From the NCBI GenBank assembly GCA_900555815.1, contig USMR01000090.1, positions 1 through 5,136 of the forward strand: a stretch of DNA of 5,136 bases, read 5' to 3'. The stretch is from an uncultured Collinsella sp. (lineage in GTDB: Bacteria > Actinomycetota > Coriobacteriia > Coriobacteriales > Coriobacteriaceae). The notes beneath the pieces were generated by a model. That model was not told the DNA's origin. It did no database searches and saw only the letters and a program-made list of their open reading frames with translations. The translations under genes and the position numbers were made by a program. Shown here one piece after another: positions 1 to 5,136 of this stretch (position 1 is its first letter; each line of letters starts with the position of its first letter).

Positions 1-14
1 ACGGTCTTGCTCAT
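1..14 (-). CDS. 5' end of an unidentified minus-strand gene (partial)
   Basis: Only the first codons are in the window: ATG at 14-12, reading M-S-K-T and then GT, which begins a valine codon. This is far too short to identify the product. The start is supported by a near-perfect Shine-Dalgarno sequence (TAAGGAG on the minus strand, 27-21) six bases before the ATG. A promoter-like pair and a structured leader lie further upstream. The gene is divergent from the U32/RluA operon. The call that a gene starts here is fairly secure; its function is unknown. Confidence 0.7.
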
Positions 15-20
15 GTTTTT

Positions 21-27
21 CTCCTTA
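21..27 (-). promoter_or_regulatory. Strong Shine-Dalgarno for the leftmost minus-strand gene
   Basis: On the minus strand this reads TAAGGAG, with a six-base A-rich spacer (20-15) before the ATG at 14. It is the main evidence that the four visible codons at the edge are a true gene start. Confidence 0.75.
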
Positions 28-46
28 CGATCAGATAGAGAGCGTG

Positions 47-94
47 AGCGCGGCGTTCACACCGGGAGGCACAATTCGGTCTGAACACCGCGCT
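47..94 (-). promoter_or_regulatory. 5'-leader stem-loop of the leftmost minus-strand gene
   Basis: Positions 47-59 pair with 94-82 over 13 steps. After a C/C mismatch, 61-64 pair with 80-77, leaving a 12-base loop at 65-76. Every step of the outer stem is Watson-Crick except 54/87. That step is a C-A mismatch on the plus strand but a G-U wobble in minus-strand RNA, so the fold suits a minus-strand transcript better. It would begin within a few bases of the predicted transcription start (about 97) and end about 20 bases before the Shine-Dalgarno. No U-run follows, so it is not an obvious intrinsic terminator. It could stabilise the 5' end or act as a regulatory leader. I recognise no known riboswitch. 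Confidence 0.5.
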
Positions 95-103
95 TGATTT
101 GGG

Positions 104-132
104 ATAGTACTCAAGGTTTCTGTTTGATGCAA
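104..132 (-). promoter_or_regulatory. Candidate promoter for the leftmost minus-strand gene
   Basis: Read on the minus strand, TTGCAT (132-127) is followed after exactly 17 bases by TACTAT (109-104). The hexamers match the sigma-70 consensus only partly (3/6 and 4/6), but the spacing is ideal and the region is locally AT-rich. Transcription would start near 97, giving a leader of about 80 bases before the ATG at 14. A direct-repeat pair overlaps and extends upstream of the -35, which suggests regulation. Confidence 0.5.
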
Positions 133-163
133 GAATATTATCAGCTTGCGAGAATATTTTATC
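129..163 (-). promoter_or_regulatory. Direct-repeat pair overlapping the -35, possible operator
   Basis: On the minus strand two near-identical copies occur: GATAAAATATTCTCGC (163-148) and GATAATATTCTTGC (142-129). They share GATAA and TATTCT-GC, and differ by a two-base insertion and one substitution. The copies start 21 bases apart, about two helical turns, so a protein could bind both on one face of the DNA. The proximal copy overlaps the -35 element. The regulator is unknown. Confidence 0.4.
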
Positions 164-276
164 GCCCAACGGTTTCCCCGAACCGCTGAACGGTTCTCAT
201 GTGGAGCAGCCAGTCCAAGCTGCTGAAGACTTTGTCCTGCTTAGGCTGCGGGCATCGTCCATCGCAGCGACGCCAC

Positions 277-282
277 TATACT
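277..282 (+). promoter_or_regulatory. Candidate -10 element for the U32/RluA operon
   Basis: TATACT in an AT-rich patch would start transcription near 289, leaving a leader of about 25 bases before the ATG at 315. No convincing -35 lies 16-18 bases upstream, so this is only a candidate. If the true start is further upstream, the three dyads at 180-268 would fall in the leader. Confidence 0.35.
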
Positions 283-314
283 TTTGAATATCTGAGCATT
301 TTGAAAGGCAGGAT

Positions 315-2810
315 ATGACCGCAACCGCCAGCCGAACCACTAACCGCAGGCCCGAGCTTTTGGCCCCCGCCGGAGGCCCGGAGCCCTTTGCCGCCGCGCT
401 CGCCGCCGGGGCAGACGCCATCTACTGCGGCATGGGCAGCTTCAACGCCCGCCGCAAGGCAACCAACTTTACCGACGAGGCCTTTGAGCAAGCCTGCCGC
501 GCCGCGCATCTAGCCGGGTCGCGCGTCTACGTCACGGTCAACATCGTCATCAAGCAGTCCGAGATGGGCGATGCACTGCAGCTCATTCATCGCTGCTCCA
601 CGCTGGGCGCCGATGCCTTCATTATCCAGGACTGGGGTCTGTTCTTTGAGGTCAAGCGCACCATGCCCGGCATCGAGACACATATCTCGACCCAGGCGAA
701 CATCCACGACGACCGCGGAACCCTTTGGTGCCGTGAGCAGGGCGCCGACCGCGTGACTCTCTCGCGCGAGCTCTCCATCGACGAAATCGCCGCCATTCAC
801 GACGCCGCGCCCGATGTGGACCTTGAGGTCTTCAGCCATGGCGCCATCTGCTTTTGCTACTCGGGCCTATGCCTGCTCTCGAGTTTTGCCATGGCGGGCC
901 GCTCGGCCAACCGCGGCATGTGCGCTCAGCCCTGTCGCCTGCCTTACGAGCTGATCAACGAGAACGGCCGCTCGCTCTCCCCCGCCGGTCGCGGGCGCGC
1001 GCTGTGCCCGCGCGACACCAACACGTCGCAGCTTGTTCGCCGTCTGTATGACGCCGGCGCCGCATCGCTCAAGCTCGAGGGCCGCATGAAGGCGCCCGAT
1101 TACGCGTACTCCATCGTTGATGTGTATCGTCATCAGATCGACGACATGCTGGCCGGGGTCGCCGTAGATAAGGACGAGGACGCCGCTCGCCAGCGCCAAC
1201 TCAAGCGCTGCTTTAACCGCGACTTTACGCACGCCTATCAGGACGGCACCTCGGGCGACGAGATGATGAGTTACGAGCGCTCCAACAACCGCGGCCAGAT
1301 TGTGGGCACGGTGCTGGGCAGCCGTCTGGCCAACCGCGACGTGCGCGGGCTCAAACCCGACGACCGTCGTCGCCGTGCCGCCATCGCCCGCATTGAGTTG
1401 TTTGAGCCCGTGGGCAAGGGCGACCTGCTGGAGCTTCGTCACGACAATGAGTTTGACCAGTTCCTGACCACCATCGCTGCCGAGGATGCCGCTGCCGGCG
1501 ACATCATCGAGTGCCGCGTGCCCCGCAGCATGCCCGAGGGCTGCCGCGTCCGCGTGATTCGCAGTCAGCGCGCCATCGACGCCGCCGGCGCCGCGCTCAA
1601 GCGCGATGTGCTGCGCCGCCGAGCTGTTGACGTGTCCGTCGTGGCGCGCCTGGGCGAGCCGTTTACCGTTACGCTCACCTGCTGCGACGACCCTTCGCTT
1701 ACGGCCACGGCCACGGGCTTTACCGTCGAGGCTGCCAAGACCCGCGCCGTCGAGGCATCCGATCTGGTTGAGCACGTCGGGCGCATGGGCTCCTCTCCCT
1801 TTGAGGCCGCAAGCTTTGACGTTTCGCTCGACGCCGGCTGCGGTATGGGCTTTTCCGCCGTGCACAAGGTGCGCGCCGCCGCTTGTAAGGCGCTGGAAGA
1901 GGCCATTCTGGCACCGTACGAGGAGCGCGCGAAAACGCTCGAGCTGCCGGCGATTGTAACCAGTGATTCCCGCCCCGCGCCCGAGCACTACCGCGATGAG
2001 CCGCAGATCTGCGCCACCGTCACCTCGCTCGAGGCCGCCGAGGCCGCTCGTGCCGAGGGTGTAACGCGCATCTACATGACCACCGACGCGCTCGATGCGG
2101 CCGAGCTCTCCCCCGCCGATGCATTTGAGCAGGGCATCGTACCCGTGCTCGACGAGGTCTGCCGCGCCGTTGACCACGTACGCGTCGACCCGTGGGTTGT
2201 TGCCGGCGCCACGGTCGCTATTGGCAACATCTCTGAGCTTGCCCTGGCCGCCCAGGTTGGCGCCACGGCCGAGATTCGCTCTTGCCTGCCGGTGCACAAC
2301 ACGCCCTGCATGGAGGCGCTTGCCGAGCGCGGAGCCAGTGCGTTTTGGCTCTCGCCCGAGATCACGCTCGACGAGATTGTCTCGCTCGGCGCCGCCGCGC
2401 CCGCGGCTCTGGGCATCACCGTCTTTGGCCGCCCGCGCGTTATGACGAGCGAGCACTGCATCCTGCAGGTGGCCAATGGCTGCATCCACGATTGCGCCAA
2501 CTGCCGCCTGCGCGCCCGCAAGCTGTCGCTCAAGAATATCGACGGCAAGGTCATGCCCGTGCGCACCGACATCCATGGCCGCTCTCGCTTGTACGATGCC
2601 TACCCCATCGACCTTACGCCGCAGGTACCGCAGTTGCTCGACGCCGGCGTCCGTCGTCTTATGGTCGACGGAACCTTGCTCGAGGCCGATGAGATTGGCC
2701 GTGCCGTCGCTCGCGTCCGTCGCGCCGTCGAGGCGGCTCAAGCCGGCCGCAAGCCCGCCGCCCGCCTGCGCGGCGCCACCTCGGGCTGCATGTTTGTGGG
2801 AATTAGCTAA
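315..2810 (+). CDS. U32-family protein with DUF3656, probable RNA hydroxylation enzyme (RlhA/TrhP-like)
   Basis: This 831-residue protein is annotated in many genomes as a U32 peptidase. The characterised E. coli relatives RlhA and TrhP hydroxylate 23S rRNA and tRNA, so RNA modification is more likely than proteolysis. The N-terminal family start is PELLAPAGG at 13-21. The U32 core runs from about 171 to 210, with the likely metal-cluster cysteines C179, C186, C203 and C207 in SHGAICFCYSGLC and GMCAQPCR. KLEGRMK follows at 253-259. A DUF3656-like middle region covers roughly 380-535. The C-terminal third carries a second cysteine group, C715, C723, C727 and C730. At 831 residues it exceeds E. 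coli RlhA (about 650). No signal peptide or membrane segment is seen. The ATG follows GAAAGG (303-308) by six bases. It is first in an operon with an RluA-type synthase. The family is certain; the exact substrate is inferred. Confidence 0.93.
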   Translation: MTATASRTTNRRPELLAPAGGPEPFAAALAAGADAIYCGMGSFNARRKATNFTDEAFEQACRAAHLAGSRVYVTVNIVIKQSEMGDALQLIHRCSTLGADAFIIQDWGLFFEVKRTMPGIETHISTQANIHDDRGTLWCREQGADRVTLSRELSIDEIAAIHDAAPDVDLEVFSHGAICFCYSGLCLLSSFAMAGRSANRGMCAQPCRLPYELINENGRSLSPAGRGRALCPRDTNTSQLVRRLYDAGAASLKLEGRMKAPDYAYSIVDVYRHQIDDMLAGVAVDKDEDAARQRQLKRCFNRDFTHAYQDGTSGDEMMSYERSNNRGQIVGTVLGSRLANRDVRGLKPDDRRRRAAIARIELFEPVGKGDLLELRHDNEFDQFLTTIAAEDAAAGDIIECRVPRSMPEGCRVRVIRSQRAIDAAGAALKRDVLRRRAVDVSVVARLGEPFTVTLTCCDDPSLTATATGFTVEAAKTRAVEASDLVEHVGRMGSSPFEAASFDVSLDAGCGMGFSAVHKVRAAACKALEEAILAPYEERAKTLELPAIVTSDSRPAPEHYRDEPQICATVTSLEAAEAARAEGVTRIYMTTDALDAAELSPADAFEQGIVPVLDEVCRAVDHVRVDPWVVAGATVAIGNISELALAAQVGATAEIRSCLPVHNTPCMEALAERGASAFWLSPEITLDEIVSLGAAAPAALGITVFGRPRVMTSEHCILQVANGCIHDCANCRLRARKLSLKNIDGKVMPVRTDIHGRSRLYDAYPIDLTPQVPQLLDAGVRRLMVDGTLLEADEIGRAVARVRRAVEAAQAGRKPAARLRGATSGCMFVGIS

Positions 2811-2825
2811 CCGAAAGGCTTACAC

Positions 2826-3485
2826 GTGAACGAAGAACCTCAAGTCCTCTACTGCGACGCCTGGCTCATGGCCATCGATAAGCCTGCCGGCATGATCGTC
2901 CACGGTGACGGCACCGGCGAGCGCACACTTACCGACTACGCCAGCGATCTGCTGCTGGCGATGGGCGACGGCTTTGCCGCGACCGACATGCAACCGCTCA
3001 ACCGCTTGGACCGCGACACCACCGGCGTGGTGTTGTTCTCGCTCGACAAGCAGACGCAGCCCGCTTTTGACCAGATGATTATCGACCACGCATTCGAAAA
3101 GCACTATCTGGCGCTCGCCGAGGGCAAGATCGACTGGAACGAAAAGCTCATCGACAAGCCCATCGCCCGCGACCGCCACGACAGCCGCAAGATGCGCGTC
3201 GGCGCCAGCGGCAAGCCGTCTCAGACGCGCGTCAAGGTACTCAAGCGCCTTAAGAGCCGCCGAGGCCTGCCCGCGCGTTCGTATATCGATGTTGAGCTGC
3301 TCACCGGCCGCAAGCATCAGATTCGCGTGCACCTGGCCAGCGAGCGTCACCCCCTGGTTGGCGACGACCTGTACGGAACGCCGCGCCCCTGCGGCCTGAT
3401 GCTCCACGCCCACAGCGTGTCCTTCATGCATCCCGTAACCGGCGAGCACATCCACATCGAAGCCCCCTGCCCCTGGGAGCCCTAA
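2826..3485 (+). CDS. RluA-family pseudouridine synthase
   Basis: This 219-residue enzyme is expected to convert specific uridines in rRNA or tRNA to pseudouridine in the cytoplasm. It starts at GTG, with GAAAGG (2813-2818) seven bases upstream and only 15 bases after the U32 stop codon, so the two are almost surely co-transcribed. The family marks are AIDKPAGMIVHG (16-27), the catalytic motif NRLDRDTTG (59-67) with D62 as the expected nucleophile, the YLAL region (94-97), LLTGRKHQIRVHLA (158-171) and MLHAHSVSFMHPVTGE (192-207). No S4 domain is present at either end, so this is the compact single-domain form. The first residue of the catalytic motif is Asn (AAC at 3000-3002), where most RluA enzymes have His. 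The target uridine cannot be read from the sequence. Confidence 0.94.
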   Translation: MNEEPQVLYCDAWLMAIDKPAGMIVHGDGTGERTLTDYASDLLLAMGDGFAATDMQPLNRLDRDTTGVVLFSLDKQTQPAFDQMIIDHAFEKHYLALAEGKIDWNEKLIDKPIARDRHDSRKMRVGASGKPSQTRVKVLKRLKSRRGLPARSYIDVELLTGRKHQIRVHLASERHPLVGDDLYGTPRPCGLMLHAHSVSFMHPVTGEHIHIEAPCPWEP

Positions 3486-3522
3486 ACCACCACAAAGGGA
3501 CAGGCACCTTTATGGTGGTTTT
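3484..3522 (+). terminator. Terminator-like, REP-like hairpin after the RluA-family gene
   Basis: AAACCACCA (3484-3492) pairs perfectly with TGGTGGTTT (3513-3521). After a C/A mismatch, AAAGG (3494-3498) pairs with CCTTT (3507-3511) around the loop GACAGGCA. The stem begins in the last two bases of the TAA stop and ends in TTTT, so it suits an intrinsic terminator for the operon. The reverse strand also ends in TTTA, so it may work both ways. From memory, the core AAAGGGACAGGCACCTTT resembles dispersed palindromes seen in many genomes; I could not check this. Confidence 0.6.
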
Positions 3523-3552
3523 GCCGCGATGGCTCAGCCGCGGTCCCAAAAC

Positions 3553-3609
3553 GTCTCGATCTGTAACAGTTAGAACCCGTTTTCCGGTCTATCTGTTACA
3601 GATCGAGAC
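3553..3609. repeat. Palindrome array unit 1
   Basis: The arms 3553-3568 and 3594-3609 are perfect 16-base inverted repeats with G-C at the first and sixth pairs. The loop (3569-3593) can extend the stem with TAGA/TCTA and CC/GG pairs, making this the longest dyad of the four. Confidence 0.93.
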
Positions 3610-3632
3610 ATTCGAATCCCTCTCAAGGAAAA

Positions 3633-3689
3633 ATCTCAATCTGTAACAATAACTCGGCAAAATCGGCCCAAGATGTTACAGATTGAGAT
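3633..3689. repeat. Palindrome array unit 2
   Basis: The arms 3633-3648 and 3674-3689 are perfect 16-base inverted repeats. Relative to unit 1, the first and sixth pairs have changed from G-C to A-T on both sides, so pairing is kept. The loop (3649-3673) does not align with the other loops in this orientation, but its reverse complement partly resembles that of unit 3. Confidence 0.93.
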
Positions 3690-3712
3690 ATTCGGATCCC
3701 ACCGGAGAAATC

Positions 3713-3769
3713 ATCTCGATCTGTAACATCTGGAGCCCGCATTTTGACCTTCCTGTTACAGATTGAGAC
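3713..3769. repeat. Palindrome array unit 3
   Basis: The arms 3713-3728 and 3754-3769 pair at 14 of 16 positions. The first pair is A/C, and the sixth is G/T, which is a wobble in plus-strand RNA. The loop (3729-3753) begins TCTGGAGCCC, close to unit 4. Confidence 0.9.
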
Positions 3770-3792
3770 GTTATGGGGCCACTAGGAAAAAT

Positions 3793-3849
3793 ATCTCAGC
3801 TTGTAACATCTGGAACCCATATCCCTCTCTTCCTGTTACAGATCGAGAC
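3793..3849. repeat. Palindrome array unit 4, left arm degraded
   Basis: The right arm 3834-3849 is identical to that of unit 1. The left arm 3793-3808 differs from its complement at five of 16 positions (first, and sixth to ninth), but the heptamer TGTAACA and the 25-base loop length are kept. The loop starts TCTGGAACCC. Confidence 0.88.
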
Positions 3850-3864
3850 AAATCCCCAAACAGC

Positions 3865-3902
3865 AAAAGGCGGCAACGTCCCTGGTGGACGTTGCCGCCT
3901 TT
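3865..3902 (-). terminator. Intrinsic terminator of the PTS gene
   Basis: Positions 3866-3881 pair perfectly with 3887-3902 over 16 bases, around the five-base loop CTGGT. On the minus strand the GC-rich stem is followed by TTTTGCTGTTT, a usable U-rich tail. It lies 26 bases past the PTS stop codon at 3929-3931, and separates that transcript from the palindrome array. Confidence 0.85.
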
Positions 3903-3928
3903 CCATTGGCAAGACCCTTCCGCTCCCG

Positions 3929-5136
3929 CTACTCGGTAGCCTTGTCGAGAGGCTTCTTAAGGAAGCTCAGAACCAAGCAGCCGACCACAGCGCCGATAGC
4001 AAGGGCCAACAGGTACTGCACCGGGTTCGTGATGACCGCGATAACCCAGGCGCCACCGTGCGGAGCGGGGCTCGCGCAACCAAAGAGCATCGACAGACCG
4101 CCGGCGGTCGCAGATCCCAGGATGCAGGCGGGCAACACGCGAAGCGGATCGGCCGCGGCAAAGGGAATGGCACCCTCGGTGATAAACGACAGACCCATGA
4201 TGTAGTTCACCAGGCCTGCCTTGCGATCGGCCTCGGTCCAGCGGTTCTTAAAGAACGTCGTGGAGAGCGCGATGACCAGCGGCGGTACCATACCGCCCGC
4301 CATGACGGCAGCCATGATCATATTGCCCTGCAGCGTTTGCTCGGCAAGGGCCGCGGTGCCAAAGACATATGCGGCCTTGTTGATGGGACCACCCATGTCG
4401 GTCGCCTGCATGCCGGCGCAGATAATGCCCAAAAGAACGATACTCGTGCCCGAAAGACCGTTGAGCGCGCCGCTAATGGCGGTGTTGATAACGCCCATAA
4501 TCGGGTTAACGGCCATCATAAAGAGACTCGTAAAGAGAATGCCCAGCACGGGGTAGATGAGCATGGGCTTGATACCGTCGAGCGACTCGGGTAGCACGCT
4601 TGCAGCCTTCTTGAGCGCATTGACGATAATGCCGGCGGCAAAACCGACCAGCAGCGCGCCCAAAAAGCCAGCAGAGACAAGCTGAGCCTGGGCATCGGCA
4701 TCCATTGCCGTGGTGAGATAGCCCAACGTAAAGCCCTGCTTTGCAATCCAGCCACCCACAAAGCCCGCGGCCAAGCCCGGACGGTCAGCAATGGACATGG
4801 CAATATAGCCCGCAAGGATGGGGAGCATAAAGTTGAACGCCTGGTTGCCCGCAAGGTTAAAGAAGGCCGCGACCGGAGTGCTGTGGCCGTATGCGCTCGT
4901 GACCAGTCCCGCCTGGTCCAGCAAGAACGAAAGCGCCATGAGGATGCCGCCGCCAACAACAAAGGGGAGCATGTGCGAAACGCCGTTCATCAGGTCCTTA
5001 TAGACCCTGCGGCCCAAACCCTCGGATTCGCCCTCGGCAGCCGCCTGTACCGCGGCGCCGCCGGACACATGATGAATAGGCGCATTGCCCGCAAGCGCAA
5101 TATTGATAAGTTCCTCGGCGTCATTAATGCCACGCG
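3929..5136 (-). CDS. Fructose-family PTS permease, EIIC domain (N-terminus outside window)
   Basis: This is the membrane channel subunit of a sugar phosphotransferase system, which imports a sugar and passes it to EIIB for phosphorylation. The stop is TAG at 3931-3929. The frame stays open to the right edge, and 22 codons precede the first GTG (5068) without a stop, so the real start is outside. Counting from that GTG, fructose-family EIIC marks are GVSHMLPFVVGGG (29-41), DRPGLAAGFVGG (95-106), GFLGALLVGFAAG (134-146), MQATDMGGPINKAAY (220-234), ITEGAIPFAAADPLR (296-310) and PAPHGGAWV (334-342). Many hydrophobic segments fit a polytopic membrane protein. The soluble-looking stretch before GVSHM may be a linker from an EIIB or EIIAB portion, as in FruA-type fusions, but that part is not visible. 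The family is secure; fructose itself is inferred. Confidence 0.93.
   Translation of the reverse strand, partial: RGINDAEELINIALAGNAPIHHVSGGAAVQAAAEGESEGLGRRVYKDLMNGVSHMLPFVVGGGILMALSFLLDQAGLVTSAYGHSTPVAAFFNLAGNQAFNFMLPILAGYIAMSIADRPGLAAGFVGGWIAKQGFTLGYLTTAMDADAQAQLVSAGFLGALLVGFAAGIIVNALKKAASVLPESLDGIKPMLIYPVLGILFTSLFMMAVNPIMGVINTAISGALNGLSGTSIVLLGIICAGMQATDMGGPINKAAYVFGTAALAEQTLQGNMIMAAVMAGGMVPPLVIALSTTFFKNRWTEADRKAGLVNYIMGLSFITEGAIPFAAADPLRVLPACILGSATAGGLSMLFGCASPAPHGGAWVIAVITNPVQYLLALAIGAVVGCLVLSFLKKPLDKATE

Larger units (their letters stand above)
15..314. other. Divergent intergenic region
   Basis: This 300-base stretch separates the minus-strand gene start at 14 from the U32 gene start at 315, and I see no protein-coding gene in it. 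The left half carries the promoter, operator-like repeats and leader hairpin of the minus-strand gene. The right half carries three short dyads: GAACCG/CGGTTC (180-185 and 191-196), AGCAGC/GCTGCT (205-210 and 219-224) and GCTGCG/CGCAGC (245-250 and 263-268). It also holds a -10-like TATACT at 277-282. An ORF running leftward from 421 into this region is antisense to the U32 gene and has no other support. Confidence 0.7.
3553..3849. repeat. Tandem array of four 80-bp palindromic units
   Basis: Units begin at 3553, 3633, 3713 and 3793, exactly 80 bases apart. Each has a 16-base left arm of consensus RTCTCRATCTGTAACA, a 25-base loop, and a 16-base right arm TGTTACAGATYGAGAY. The 23-base linkers lie at 3610-3632, 3690-3712 and 3770-3792. 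All eight arms keep the heptamer TGTWACA, itself a small dyad. Loops of units 1, 3 and 4 share a GARCCC core, and the linkers share a GGA-rich, A-rich 3' end. The units are therefore diverged tandem copies whose arms have changed least. Arms alternate in orientation, there are no cas genes, and no U-run follows any arm, so neither CRISPR nor a row of simple terminators fits. The function is unknown. Confidence 0.95.
3486..3928. other. Convergent intergenic region with a hairpin array
   Basis: This 443-base stretch lies between two genes that point towards each other. In order it holds the terminator-like hairpin (to 3522), a small GC-rich dyad CCGCG/CGCGG (3524-3528 and 3539-3543), the four-unit 80-bp palindrome array (3553-3849), and the PTS gene terminator (3866-3902). 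I see no protein-coding gene. The plus-strand ORF at 3773-4594 is antisense to the PTS gene, lacks any recognisable domain, and begins inside the linker between repeat units 3 and 4. Confidence 0.8.

Noticed and set aside
180..268. Riboswitch or attenuator upstream of the U32 gene
   Set aside because: The three dyads are only 6 bp each, match no riboswitch I know, and probably lie upstream of the transcription start suggested by the -10 at 277-282.
867..2741. 624-residue ORF on the minus strand
   Set aside because: It is antisense to the U32 gene, whose family motifs run through the whole overlap. GC-rich codon bias leaves stop-free antisense frames, and the translation shows no recognisable domain.
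3553..3849. CRISPR array
   Set aside because: The repeats alternate in orientation, the loops share related sequence rather than being unrelated spacers, and no cas gene is in the window.
3553..3849. Series of intrinsic terminators
   Set aside because: No U-run follows any right arm, loops are 25 bases long, and a terminator-like hairpin already lies on each side of the array.
3773..4594. 273-residue ORF on the plus strand
   Set aside because: It starts in the linker between repeat units 3 and 4, and is then antisense to the PTS EIIC gene. It has no family motifs and no Shine-Dalgarno that I can support.
5066..5068. GTG at 5068 as the start of the PTS gene
   Set aside because: The frame is open for 22 more codons to the window edge, and no clear Shine-Dalgarno precedes this GTG. 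The true start is outside the window.

Overview
The window looks like chromosomal DNA of a high-GC actinobacterium. GC-rich codon use, a GTG start and the mix of genes fit Coriobacteriia, and Collinsella is my best guess; this rests on general impression, not on a marker gene. It holds two complete genes and two genes cut by the window edges. No tRNA, rRNA, insertion sequence or CRISPR array was seen.

Left edge (1-314): the first codons of a minus-strand gene (14 down to 1) have a strong Shine-Dalgarno sequence, a candidate sigma-70-type promoter at 104-132, a 5'-leader hairpin at 47-94 and a pair of direct repeats at 129-163 that may be an operator. The other half of this divergent intergenic region serves the plus-strand operon and has a candidate -10 at 277-282 and three short dyads.

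Centre (315-3485): a two-gene plus-strand operon. An 831-residue U32-family protein (RlhA/TrhP-like, with DUF3656 and two Cys clusters) is followed 15 bases later by a GTG-started RluA-family pseudouridine synthase. Both families modify RNA, so the operon is most simply read as an rRNA/tRNA modification unit. A terminator-like, REP-like hairpin starts inside the second stop codon (3484-3522).

Convergent intergenic region (3486-3928): the most unusual part. Four units repeat at exactly 80-bp intervals (3553, 3633, 3713, 3793). Each is a 16-nt arm, a 25-nt loop and a 16-nt inverted arm, separated by 23-nt linkers. Arms are conserved while loops and linkers have drifted, and paired arm changes keep unit 2 perfectly palindromic. 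The array lies between two terminator-like hairpins, so it is not needed simply to end transcription.

Right edge (3929-5136): a minus-strand fructose-family PTS EIIC membrane permease. Its reading frame is still open at the window edge, and a perfect 16-bp terminator stem lies at 3866-3902.
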